Part shown: positions 24,762-32,118 of the stretch, piece by piece | Layout of the letters: the number at the start of each line of letters is the position of its first letter | How positions within the stretch are numbered: the first letter of the stretch is position 1 | From: JABMQB01 sp963678235 | GTDB taxonomy: Bacteria > Bacteroidota > Bacteroidia > Bacteroidales > Prolixibacteraceae | Reading direction: 5' to 3' | Assembly: GCA_963678235.1 (NCBI GenBank) | Contig: OY782766.1 | Location: 4,650,001-4,714,000 of the forward strand | DNA: 64,000 bases | The notes under the pieces: model-generated | Database searches by the model: none | Seen by the model: the letters and a program-made list of their open reading frames with translations, nothing else | Told to the model about the DNA's origin: nothing | Translations under genes and position numbers: made by a program

Positions 24762-25370
24762 ATGGCAAAGTATAGAGGACCAAAATCAAAAATTGCAAGA
24801 AAATTCGGTGAACCAATTTTCGGACCAGATAAAGTATTCGAACACAAAAATTATCCTCCAGGAATGCATGGTAATTCTGCAAGGAGAAGAAAAAAATCAG
24901 AATACGGAATTCAATTAAAAGAAAAACAAAAAGCTAAATATACTTACGGAGTTCTTGAAAGACAATTTAGTAATTTGTTTAAAAAAGCTTCTGCTTCAAA
25001 AGGTATTACTGGTGAGGTATTGCTACAGTTGTTAGAATCAAGGTTAGATAACGTAGTTTACCGCATGGGTATTGCAAAAACACGTAGTGCTGCACGTCAG
25101 TTTGTTGGACACAAGCATATTACAGTGAACAATGAAGTTGTAAACATTCCTTCATACCAGGTAAAACCTGGCGACGTGGTTGGCGTACGTGAAAAATCAA
25201 AATCTTTGGAAGAGATTACAGAAGCCCTTAACTCTCATCGTAGTTCTCGTTACGAATGGTTAGAATGGGATGGAGCCCAAATGATTGGTAAATTCCTAAA
25301 TGTTCCAGAACGAGAAGAAATTCCTGAAAATATAAAAGAACAACTTATCGTAGAGTTGTATTCTAAATAA
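24762..25370 (+). CDS. rpsD: 30S ribosomal protein S4
   Basis: A primary 16S rRNA-binding protein of 202 residues. The S4 RNA-binding domain shows LLQLLESRLDNVVYRMG and ARQFVGHKHITVNNEVVNIP. The N-terminal cysteine zinc cluster seen in some S4 proteins is absent. In E. coli S4 represses this gene set; no pseudoknot target was identified here. Confidence 0.98.
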   Translation: MAKYRGPKSKIARKFGEPIFGPDKVFEHKNYPPGMHGNSARRRKKSEYGIQLKEKQKAKYTYGVLERQFSNLFKKASASKGITGEVLLQLLESRLDNVVYRMGIAKTRSAARQFVGHKHITVNNEVVNIPSYQVKPGDVVGVREKSKSLEEITEALNSHRSSRYEWLEWDGAQMIGKFLNVPEREEIPENIKEQLIVELYSK

Positions 25371-25386
25371 TAAATTTAAGGTTATT

Positions 25387-26379
25387 ATGGCAATATTAGC
25401 GTTCCAAAAACCTGACAAGGTGATAATGATTGAATCTGATGACAAATTCGGAAAATTCGAATTTCGTCCATTAGAACCAGGTTATGGTATTACTATAGGT
25501 AATGCCCTGCGTCGAATCCTATTATCATCGCTGGAAGGATATGCAATCACCACTGTTAAAATCGAAGGTGTTGACCACGAATTTTCAACAATAAAAGGAG
25601 TAATTGAAGATGTAACCGATATTATTCTTAACCTTAAACAAGTAAGGTTTAAAAAAGAAGTTGAAGATTTTGACAGTGAGAAAGTATCCATTTCTATTAC
25701 CGGACAGGAAGAATTTACTGCCGGCGATATCAATAAATTTATGACCGGATTTAGGGTATTAAACCCCGAATTGGTTATCTGTCGAATGGAACCCGACGTA
25801 AAATTACAAATGGAGCTGTCCATCAACAAAGGACGTGGATATGTTCCTTCTATCGAAAACAAACCGGTAGAAAGTGAGTTTGGGCTAATCCCAATCGATT
25901 CAATCTACACACCAATTAAACAGGTGCAATATGCTGTTGAAAATTTTCGTGTAGAACAGAAAACGGATTACGAAAAACTCGTTATTGAAATTACAACGGA
26001 TGGTTCTGTTCATCCAAAAGATGCTTTAAAAGAAGCGGCAAAAATCCTTATTTATCACTTCATGTTGTTCTCTGATGAAAAAATTACTTTGGATTCTGAA
26101 GAGAAATTTGCCAACGAAGAGTTTGATGAAGAAGTATTGCACATGCGTCAGCTACTTAAAACAAAATTGGTTGACCTTGACCTGTCAGTGAGGGCACTGA
26201 ACTGCTTAAAAGCAGCAGATGTTGACTCATTAGGTGATTTGGTTCAATACAACAGAAACGATTTATTGAAGTTCAGGAATTTTGGTAAAAAATCGCTTAC
26301 CGAATTAGACGACTTGTTAAATGGCATGAGTCTTAATTTCGGGATGGATATTGCGAAATATAAATTAGATAAGGATTAA
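25387..26379 (+). CDS. rpoA: RNA polymerase subunit alpha
   Basis: A 330-residue subunit that nucleates RNA polymerase assembly. The N-terminal domain shows LEPGYGITIGNALRRILLSS and EGVDHEFSTIKGVIED. The C-terminal DNA-binding domain at about 255-330 shows DLDLSVRALNCLKAADVDSL and LLKFRNFGKKSLTEL. It lies between rpsD and rplQ. Confidence 0.98.
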   Translation: MAILAFQKPDKVIMIESDDKFGKFEFRPLEPGYGITIGNALRRILLSSLEGYAITTVKIEGVDHEFSTIKGVIEDVTDIILNLKQVRFKKEVEDFDSEKVSISITGQEEFTAGDINKFMTGFRVLNPELVICRMEPDVKLQMELSINKGRGYVPSIENKPVESEFGLIPIDSIYTPIKQVQYAVENFRVEQKTDYEKLVIEITTDGSVHPKDALKEAAKILIYHFMLFSDEKITLDSEEKFANEEFDEEVLHMRQLLKTKLVDLDLSVRALNCLKAADVDSLGDLVQYNRNDLLKFRNFGKKSLTELDDLLNGMSLNFGMDIAKYKLDKD

Positions 26380-26384
26380 AGGTA

Positions 26385-26987
26385 ATGAGACATAATAAAA
26401 AATTTAATCATTTAAGCAGGAAATCTGCCCATAGAAAAGCGATGTTGGCTAATATGGCTAGTTCTCTGCTTGTGCATAAGAGGATCAATACGACCGTTGC
26501 CAAAGCGAAAGCTTTAAGGATGTATGTTGAGCCACTTATTACAAAAGCGAAAACAGATTCTACCCACTCACGTAGAGTTGTGTTTAGTTATTTGCAAAAC
26601 AAAGAGGCCGTTTCAGAATTGTTCCGCGAAATAGCAACAAAAATTGCTGATCGTCCGGGAGGATATACTCGAATTCTTAAAACAGGAAACCGTTTGGGAG
26701 ATAATGCCGACATGTGTATTATTGAGCTTGTTGACTTCAACGAAGCTATGTTAGCTGCGAAACAAGAAGAAGCTGCACCTAAAAAACGTCGTTCACGCCG
26801 TGCAGGGGCTAAGAAAACAACTGAAGCTGCTCCGGTTGCTGAAGCACCTGTGGTAGAAGAAGTTGCTGCTGTTGAAGAAGCTGAAGTAGTAGAGGAAGTT
26901 AAAGAAGAGGCTCCTGAAGCTGAAGCAAAGGTTGAAGAAGAAAAACCTGCTGAAGAAACAAAAGAAGAAGGCAAAAAAGAGGAATAA
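26385..26987 (+). CDS. rplQ: 50S ribosomal protein L17 with long acidic C-terminal tail
   Basis: The first about 120 residues are L17: MRHNKKFNHLSRKSAHRKAM, SSLLVHKRINTTVAKAKALR and PGGYTRILKTGNRLGDNADM. From about residue 125 the protein continues with a basic patch (KKRRSRRAGAKK) and then about 60 residues of Ala, Glu, Val, Pro and Lys, strongly acidic and low in complexity, for a total of 200. Such tails occur in this phylum; their role is unknown. It is the last gene of the operon, followed by a terminator. Confidence 0.96.
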   Translation: MRHNKKFNHLSRKSAHRKAMLANMASSLLVHKRINTTVAKAKALRMYVEPLITKAKTDSTHSRRVVFSYLQNKEAVSELFREIATKIADRPGGYTRILKTGNRLGDNADMCIIELVDFNEAMLAAKQEEAAPKKRRSRRAGAKKTTEAAPVAEAPVVEEVAAVEEAEVVEEVKEEAPEAEAKVEEEKPAEETKEEGKKEE

Positions 26988-27012
26988 TTCTCTTTTTGTA
27001 AAAAAATAAATG

Positions 27013-27045
27013 AAAGCTAATCTGAAAAGGTTAGCTTTTTTTTTT
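27013..27045 (+). terminator. Rho-independent terminator of the ribosomal operon
   Basis: AAAGCTAA pairs with TTAGCTTT, extended by C-G, around a short A-rich loop; it is followed directly by a run of about nine T. It lies 26 bp after the rplQ stop. Confidence 0.9.
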
Positions 27046-27048
27046 AAT

Positions 27049-27080
27049 ATTTGGGTGATGCGGATTCTATCCGCATTATT
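27049..27080. repeat. Hairpin repeat element, copy 2
   Basis: TTGGGTGA is followed by an 8-9 bp hairpin, ATGCGGAT / ATCCGCAT, with a TCT loop. It matches copy 1 at 2489-2521 in the TTGGGTGA lead and the GCG-r-ATTC core, while stem positions differ in a paired way. It sits immediately after the ribosomal-operon terminator. Confidence 0.5.
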
Positions 27081-27165
27081 TATTTGGCGAATAAAATTAT
27101 CTGTACCAAATTCTTATAGTTCTATTTTTATCCCTGTTGGTTATTTCGGGATTCATTAATATTTT

Positions 27166-27627
27166 TTATGCATGTACCAGAAGCAAAATCTTTTCAAGCC
27201 ATTCTGCATCTACTTCTGAAAAGGATGATCTACTTTGGCTATCCACGTCAAGAACGCCAACTATTTCACCTTCTTTATTTTTGAATGGTACAACAATTTC
27301 AGAGTTCGATCTTGAATCACAAGCAATATGGTTCGGAAATTCATGCACATTTTCAACCACAATTGTTTTTTTCTGATGAAATGCTGCCCAACAAACGCCA
27401 CTTCCTTTTTCAAGTATCTGACAGGCAACCGGTCCTTGGTACATCGAAACGGTCATTTCACCATTTTTTAATAAGTAAAACCCTGTCCAGAAAAAATAGT
27501 CCATTTTATGGTGTAAAACCGCGATAATGGTTGCCATTCTCGCTTCTGTATTATCACTTTTTAAAACCAACTCCGAAAGTTGTTTGTAAATTCTTTCATA
27601 CCTGCCCCGCTTCTTTACTTCTTCCAT
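27166..27627 (-). CDS. msrC: Free methionine-(R)-sulfoxide reductase (GAF domain)
   Basis: Reduces free methionine-R-sulfoxide using thioredoxin-type donors. It has 153 residues and is a single GAF domain. The three redox cysteines are present: Cys69 in YQGPVAC, Cys79 in GSGVC and Cys103 in PNHIACDSRSNSEIV. Their spacing of 10 and 24 residues equals that of the E. coli enzyme (84, 94, 118). It converges with the ribosomal operon and is divergent from the DUF4870 gene. Confidence 0.93.
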   Translation of the reverse strand: MEEVKKRGRYERIYKQLSELVLKSDNTEARMATIIAVLHHKMDYFFWTGFYLLKNGEMTVSMYQGPVACQILEKGSGVCWAAFHQKKTIVVENVHEFPNHIACDSRSNSEIVVPFKNKEGEIVGVLDVDSQSRSSFSEVDAEWLEKILLLVHA

Positions 27628-27702
27628 TTCTTTATCTCTCTTTTTTTACAAAAGATAAAAATGAAAAAAAATCTGTAATTTAGACCATCAAAATAGACAA
27701 TT

Positions 27703-28056
27703 ATGGAAAGAATTATTGATGATCCCAATGAAAGGCAATGGGGAATGTTTACCCACCTTGCTGCTTTGGCAACTTTTATTATTCCTTTTGGTAATATTGT
27801 TGGTCCTCTCATTATTTATTTAATGAAAAAAGACGAATACCAATTTGTGGACAACCAGGGAAAAGAAGTCCTGAATTTCCAGATAACATGGTCAATTATC
27901 TTATTCCTTTCCATCATTTTTATTGTGGTTGGGATTGGTATCTTATTGTTAATCGGTTTTGGTATTTCATGGCTGATATTAACGATTGTTGGTGCAATAA
28001 AAGCCAACGAAGGCGTTTACTATAGATACCCGATGACCATTAAATTTCTTAGATAA
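27703..28056 (+). CDS. DUF4870 family membrane protein
   Basis: A 117-residue inner-membrane protein with about three hydrophobic segments. HLAALATFIIPFGNIVGPLI followed by a short loop (MKKDEYQFVDNQGKEVLNFQ) is the family signature. Function is unknown. The cupin gene follows in the same direction after 18 bp. A second, more distant protein of this type is encoded at 52682-52993. Confidence 0.88.
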   Translation: MERIIDDPNERQWGMFTHLAALATFIIPFGNIVGPLIIYLMKKDEYQFVDNQGKEVLNFQITWSIILFLSIIFIVVGIGILLLIGFGISWLILTIVGAIKANEGVYYRYPMTIKFLR

Positions 28057-28074
28057 TCTAAGTTAGAAACATTA

Positions 28075-28554
28075 ATGATTCAGGCAATTAATTCGGAATT
28101 GATCAGTAAAGTTCAGGCAGAGGCTAATATATCGCCGAGAAAAAGATCAACCTATAATTTCCATAAAGAGTTTTCTGATCCCATCAACCGAATGCTAAAT
28201 GCAATTAATCCGGGATCGTATGTCCAGCCCCATAAACACGAAAATCCGGATAAACGCGAGGTTTTCTTACTATTGACAGGAAAGGCTTTACTTGTGTTTT
28301 TTGATAATTCAGGAAATATTACTGAACATATTATTATTGATAAAGAACAAAACTATGGTGTAGAAATCCCTCCCCAAAAATGGCACATGTTAATATCGCT
28401 CGAAGAGGGAACGGTAGTTTATGAAATTAAAGATGGACCATACAACCCGGATGATGATAAAAATTTTGCACCATGGGCTCCTTCAGAAAATTCATCAGAA
28501 TCAAATTTGTATCTGGATAATATTTTAAAGAAATGCTCCTTTAACGATATCTAA
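28075..28554 (+). CDS. WbuC-type cupin metalloprotein
   Basis: A 159-residue single-domain cupin. The motif YVQPHKHENPDKREVFLLLTG provides His53, His55 and Glu62, and KWHM provides His104, a complete metal site. DPINRMLNAI and the C-terminal KDGPYNPDDDKNFAPWAP match the WbuC family, often found in O-antigen clusters. No polysaccharide genes surround it here, so a sugar-isomerase-like role is only a possibility. Confidence 0.85.
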   Translation: MIQAINSELISKVQAEANISPRKRSTYNFHKEFSDPINRMLNAINPGSYVQPHKHENPDKREVFLLLTGKALLVFFDNSGNITEHIIIDKEQNYGVEIPPQKWHMLISLEEGTVVYEIKDGPYNPDDDKNFAPWAPSENSSESNLYLDNILKKCSFNDI

Positions 28555-28718
28555 ACAAAGGACTATTAGCAAAAAAAACATGTAAAAGTTCTTCTGTTTT
28601 AAAGATTCATTTGACAAAGCTTTCCCGATAATGTAGATTATTTACAAATTGCGTTGCTAAATCTATATTGTTTTCAATAAATAATTATTTGATTTGTTTT
28701 TTGTCTATTTTTAGAAGT

Positions 28719-28743
28719 ATGATCAAGCACTTCTATTGATCAT
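28719..28743. promoter_or_regulatory. Perfect dyad upstream of the TPR-histidine kinase gene
   Basis: ATGATCAA and TTGATCAT are perfect 8-bp arms separated by 9 bp, ending 23 bp before the kinase ATG. The position suggests an operator or leader hairpin; there is no direct evidence of the binding protein. Confidence 0.35.
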
Positions 28744-28766
28744 TAAATTGGGATAAATAAGGTTTA

Positions 28767-30746
28767 ATGTCTTGGTTAAATAAAAATAATATGTGTTTTG
28801 TTAAATCTATATTGGCTAGCAAGGTGTTTTGTTTTATGGCTTGCTTTATAATAGTTATAGCAACAAATACACAAGCAAGTATTCCGAATGATTCATTGGA
28901 TAGTATAAATTCCAATATACAAAGCATAAAAGATTCGACACAAAAAGTGAAGGCATTTATTTCTTTTGCCGAAGACTTTTCAGCAAGTAGCGAACAGTAC
29001 CTAACCCTTATGAAATCGGCAGTTGAAATCGCTTGTCAGACAAATGATAATCAGTCAATTATAGCTATTAATCAATTGTTTAAAGAAAATATAAAAGTCT
29101 TAACCGATTTATTGGCTGGATTTCAAAAACGTGGGTTTTATACCGAGATGATTGGATTGGTAAATTTAGTTGAAAAACATACGGGCCAGGAACTCACGGA
29201 ACAAACAAAAGCACAGTTGAGTATGTACAGGGCTGAAGCTTTTCTCCGAATACGGGAATATGAAAAAGCCCTGGAACAATACCATATTTCAATTGAGAAA
29301 TTTACTGCATTAAAAGATTCATTTTCATTGGCAAGGGCTAACTTCCAGGTAGGAGCCATATTGATGTTCAATAAAATTTATGAAGAAGCTTATGAACGAA
29401 TGAAAATAGCTTCCGACTATTTCCTGGTTCTTGGCGATACTTTATCCTATGCGCGTTCGTTGAGCGGTTTAGGGATTGTGTGTAAAAACCTGAATAGGTA
29501 CGATAAAGCAGAAGAATATTATAAAAAGGGAATTGAATTAAGTCAAAAGTTGGGCAACTACCTGTCGCTCTCAAAACATTTAACAAACCTGGGTATTTTA
29601 TACAAGCGCCAGGCCAGGTATCAGGAAGGTATCAAAGTATTGGAACAGGCTTTGGAAATTAAGCGTACAAATGGTAATCCCAAAGAAATAGCAACAACCT
29701 TGAATACACTTGGACAATTGTACATGTATATTGATCAGTATTCAAAAGCAGAACGATGTGCCAACGAAGCTTTGGAATTGGCAAGCAGTGCAAATGCAGA
29801 AGAGGAAATTTATTATGCAAAAGAATTACTCACTGCCAGCGCCATTGGATTGAATCCAAGACAAGATGCCATCCAGAGGTTTTATAAATATGTTGTCATG
29901 CGGGATTCGTTGAGTGAAGCGGAATCCGCAGGGTTAATCGCCAAAATGGAAGTACAATTCGAAACGGAAAAGAAAGATGCCGAAATTGCTCAGCTGAGTT
30001 TGGAAAATAAAATCAAGGAAAGGGAAGCACAAATTGCACGATGGGTAAGTTATGTTTTGGTACTATTTATTCTATTAATTGCAACGATCATAATTTTCTG
30101 GTTTCGAATCTATAAAAAGCAAAAAGAAGCTGAAAAACTGCAAGCTCAGATTGCAAGCCGTGAGCAACTTCGGGGTAAAATTGCAGCCGAACTCCACGAT
30201 AAAGTATGCAGCGATTTAATTGGGGCTAAAATGAAATTAAAAGCAATTTCTGAGCCCATTGAAAATACATCTGAACTGGAAGATTTGCAAAATTTCCTTT
30301 CTTCGATATATGAAGATACCAGAAATATTTCCAATGAATTAAAGACGCCCGATTGGCATAAATTTGAAATTCGTGAATTTATTGATAAGATCATTGAATC
30401 AACAGGTTTGGAGCTTTCCAACGAGGTTGAAATCAATATTGCCGAAAATTTGGAATGGGATAATTTATCGCTTAAAAAGAAAACTGCCTTGGAAAGGGTT
30501 TTACGTGAAGCTTCTGCAAATACAATTAAACACGCTGGTTCAACACATGTATCTATTCAAGTTTTGCAAAAAAATAAGGAATTGATCCTCGAATATTATG
30601 ATAATGGTATTGGTTTCAATGATAAAACTAAAGGAAATGGCATTCGAAACATGGAAAAAAGAATAAAAGAATACGGTGGTGATATTGTTTTTAGCAGCAA
30701 AAATTCGAAGGGTACATTGATTATCATAAACCTGCCAATTAATTAA
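28767..30746 (+). CDS. TPR-containing sensor histidine kinase (HisKA_3/NarX-type)
   Basis: A 659-residue membrane kinase. It has an N-terminal signal or anchor at about 12-38 and a periplasmic region with several tetratricopeptide repeats at about 130-370 (for example YARSLSGLGIVCKNLNRYDK). A coiled segment and a membrane helix near 425-447 follow. The dimerisation domain AAELHDKVCSDLIG has His477. The ATPase domain has ERVLREASANTIKHAG and GNGIRNMEKRI. Domain order matches the NarX/LiaS-like kinases with TPR sensor domains common in Bacteroidota. The LuxR-type regulator starts 1 bp after its stop, so they form a pair. Confidence 0.92.
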   Translation: MSWLNKNNMCFVKSILASKVFCFMACFIIVIATNTQASIPNDSLDSINSNIQSIKDSTQKVKAFISFAEDFSASSEQYLTLMKSAVEIACQTNDNQSIIAINQLFKENIKVLTDLLAGFQKRGFYTEMIGLVNLVEKHTGQELTEQTKAQLSMYRAEAFLRIREYEKALEQYHISIEKFTALKDSFSLARANFQVGAILMFNKIYEEAYERMKIASDYFLVLGDTLSYARSLSGLGIVCKNLNRYDKAEEYYKKGIELSQKLGNYLSLSKHLTNLGILYKRQARYQEGIKVLEQALEIKRTNGNPKEIATTLNTLGQLYMYIDQYSKAERCANEALELASSANAEEEIYYAKELLTASAIGLNPRQDAIQRFYKYVVMRDSLSEAESAGLIAKMEVQFETEKKDAEIAQLSLENKIKEREAQIARWVSYVLVLFILLIATIIIFWFRIYKKQKEAEKLQAQIASREQLRGKIAAELHDKVCSDLIGAKMKLKAISEPIENTSELEDLQNFLSSIYEDTRNISNELKTPDWHKFEIREFIDKIIESTGLELSNEVEINIAENLEWDNLSLKKKTALERVLREASANTIKHAGSTHVSIQVLQKNKELILEYYDNGIGFNDKTKGNGIRNMEKRIKEYGGDIVFSSKNSKGTLIIINLPIN

Positions 30747-30747
30747 T

Positions 30748-31395
30748 ATGGGAAAGTTGGTTGTTGGCATATTAGAAGACCATCCGGTTATTATTAAATC
30801 AATTCATAATCAGATTGACGATGAAAAATTTGAAGTGTTTGAATGTGGCAATATTGAATGTGCAAAAGCTCAATTGAAAGATGGAAAGCTGAATGTGCTC
30901 ATTTGTGATATCCGCTTATCAAACCGTTCCAGTGCTTTCGATTTGTTTGAAAACAATAAGGAGCAGTTGCAGCAGGTTAATATAATCATTTACTCATCTT
31001 ATATTTCTCCCTGGTTATTTGTGAAACTTCATCGACTGGGTATTCAGGTAGATGCTGTTATTGAAAAAATTGAATTGCCCGATTGGAATTTGGTTATTTC
31101 CGATATAGTCCTTTCAAAGAAATATTATTCATCAAATGCACTAAAATCACTGCAAATGGTTCGTAAAGACCCTAAAATTGAGAGCCTTTTGCATTTATCG
31201 GACCGAAAATGGGAAGTGCTTATGGAGATTTTGAAAGGAAAGTCGGATAAAGAAATCGCAGCATTGCTTTCAATTTCCAAATTCACGGCAAACGACCATC
31301 GAAAAGCGCTATACAAATTATTGAATAAAAAAGACGTTCCATCCATTATGTTCTGGTTTCGCGAAATTGGCTTTTTCGATCTTGAAACTACTTAA
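30748..31395 (+). CDS. LuxR/NarL-type response regulator
   Basis: A 215-residue regulator paired with the preceding kinase. The receiver has acidic residues in ILEDHP, Asp54 in LICDIRL, Ser in YSSYIS and Lys in VIEKIE. After Asp54 the usual LPxxxG loop is replaced by SNRSSAF. The C-terminal helix-turn-helix begins LSDRKWEVLMEILKGKSDKE and continues IAALLSISKFTANDHRKAL, more divergent than typical NarL. It is followed by a gap with two near-identical palindromes and the surface-protein locus, a possible target. Confidence 0.9.
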   Translation: MGKLVVGILEDHPVIIKSIHNQIDDEKFEVFECGNIECAKAQLKDGKLNVLICDIRLSNRSSAFDLFENNKEQLQQVNIIIYSSYISPWLFVKLHRLGIQVDAVIEKIELPDWNLVISDIVLSKKYYSSNALKSLQMVRKDPKIESLLHLSDRKWEVLMEILKGKSDKEIAALLSISKFTANDHRKALYKLLNKKDVPSIMFWFREIGFFDLETT

Positions 31396-31401
31396 AACCT
31401 A

Positions 31402-31420
31402 ATTCCCGAATTTTCGGGAT
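31402..31420. promoter_or_regulatory. Palindrome CCCGAATTTTCGGG, terminator or operator
   Basis: TCCCGAA / TTCGGGA arms with a 2-base centre lie 8 bp after the LuxR-type regulator stop. A short T-rich stretch follows, so it could end the regulator transcript. It differs by one base from the 14-bp core at 31603-31616, which makes a shared protein-binding role a real alternative. Confidence 0.5.
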
Positions 31421-31597
31421 TTTCGCTATTTCATTTATTTGCAGTTTTGTATTCAAATTCGCAATAAACTCCAAGCAACCATAATTTTCAGGTTTAAACT
31501 TAATACCTTAATTACAATTGTTAACCCTCAAACTTTTAGTTTTCAGAATGAAATAATGCTTCTTATTTGGAATCGATTTTGATTACGATTCTCACCA

Positions 31598-31621
31598 TTA
31601 TACCCGAATATTCGGGTATAA
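31598..31621. promoter_or_regulatory. 24-bp perfect palindrome upstream of the T9SS mini-protein gene
   Basis: A perfect 24-bp inverted repeat with core CCCGAATATTCGGG flanked by TTATA and TATAA. It ends 101 bp before the ATG at 31723. Perfect symmetry without a loop or T-tract favours a dimeric protein-binding site over a terminator. Which protein binds is unknown; the LuxR-type regulator just upstream is an obvious candidate. Confidence 0.55.
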
Positions 31622-31722
31622 CTAAGGATAAGTTTTTAATAGATTTATAAGCACAAAAAATTTCTATCAGCTTTAATTTGAGATTGCGCTAAAATATTGT
31701 TAATCAAACAAATAATATTCCT

Positions 31723-32115
31723 ATGAAATTATATTTAGTCTTAATAGTTTTTTTTATTGTGAACAATAGCCTCTTTGCACAGATAAAAGTAAAATTAGTG
31801 TTGCCAGATAATTGTAGCGCAATTACTTCTTTAAATCAGGTTAAATCGGAAAATCAAGCGAGTGTAAGTTTATACCCAAATCCTACAAAACGATATTTGG
31901 GAGTCAAGATTTCTGCAAACACCACCATTGAAGATGCCACCATCGAAATTTTCTCGATGGATTCCCGAAAGGTTTTTTCTGAAAAGATTTATTGTCCTTC
32001 AAAAGAATTAATAAAGCAAATTGATTTATTGGCACTTAGCCCGCAAAGTTATGTGCTGAAAATCACCTGTTCTGATTTTGTAGATACCCAATCTTTTATC
32101 GTCAATAAAAATTAA
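31723..32115 (+). CDS. Secreted mini-protein consisting mainly of a T9SS type A sorting domain
   Basis: A 130-residue protein with a signal peptide (MKLYLVLIVFFIVNNSLFAQ). About 30 residues later comes the sorting domain, ASVSLYPNPTKRYLGVKISA to the end FIVNKN, matching the Por-secretion C-terminal domain. There is almost no passenger between them. It precedes the giant surface-protein gene by 3 bp and is surely cotranscribed with it. Sorting domains normally sit at the end of a large cargo protein; here the cargo in the next gene has none. Confidence 0.85.
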   Translation: MKLYLVLIVFFIVNNSLFAQIKVKLVLPDNCSAITSLNQVKSENQASVSLYPNPTKRYLGVKISANTTIEDATIEIFSMDSRKVFSEKIYCPSKELIKQIDLLALSPQSYVLKITCSDFVDTQSFIVNKN

Positions 32116-32118
32116 GCA

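Larger units (their letters stand above)
31396..31722. other. Intergenic region with paired palindromes before the surface-protein locus
   Basis: A 327-bp AT-rich gap with no ORF of note. It contains two near-identical 14-bp palindromes at 31405-31418 and 31603-31616 (separate entries) and must hold the promoter of the following two-gene locus. I could not assign a convincing TTG/TAnnTTTG pair. Confidence 0.6.
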
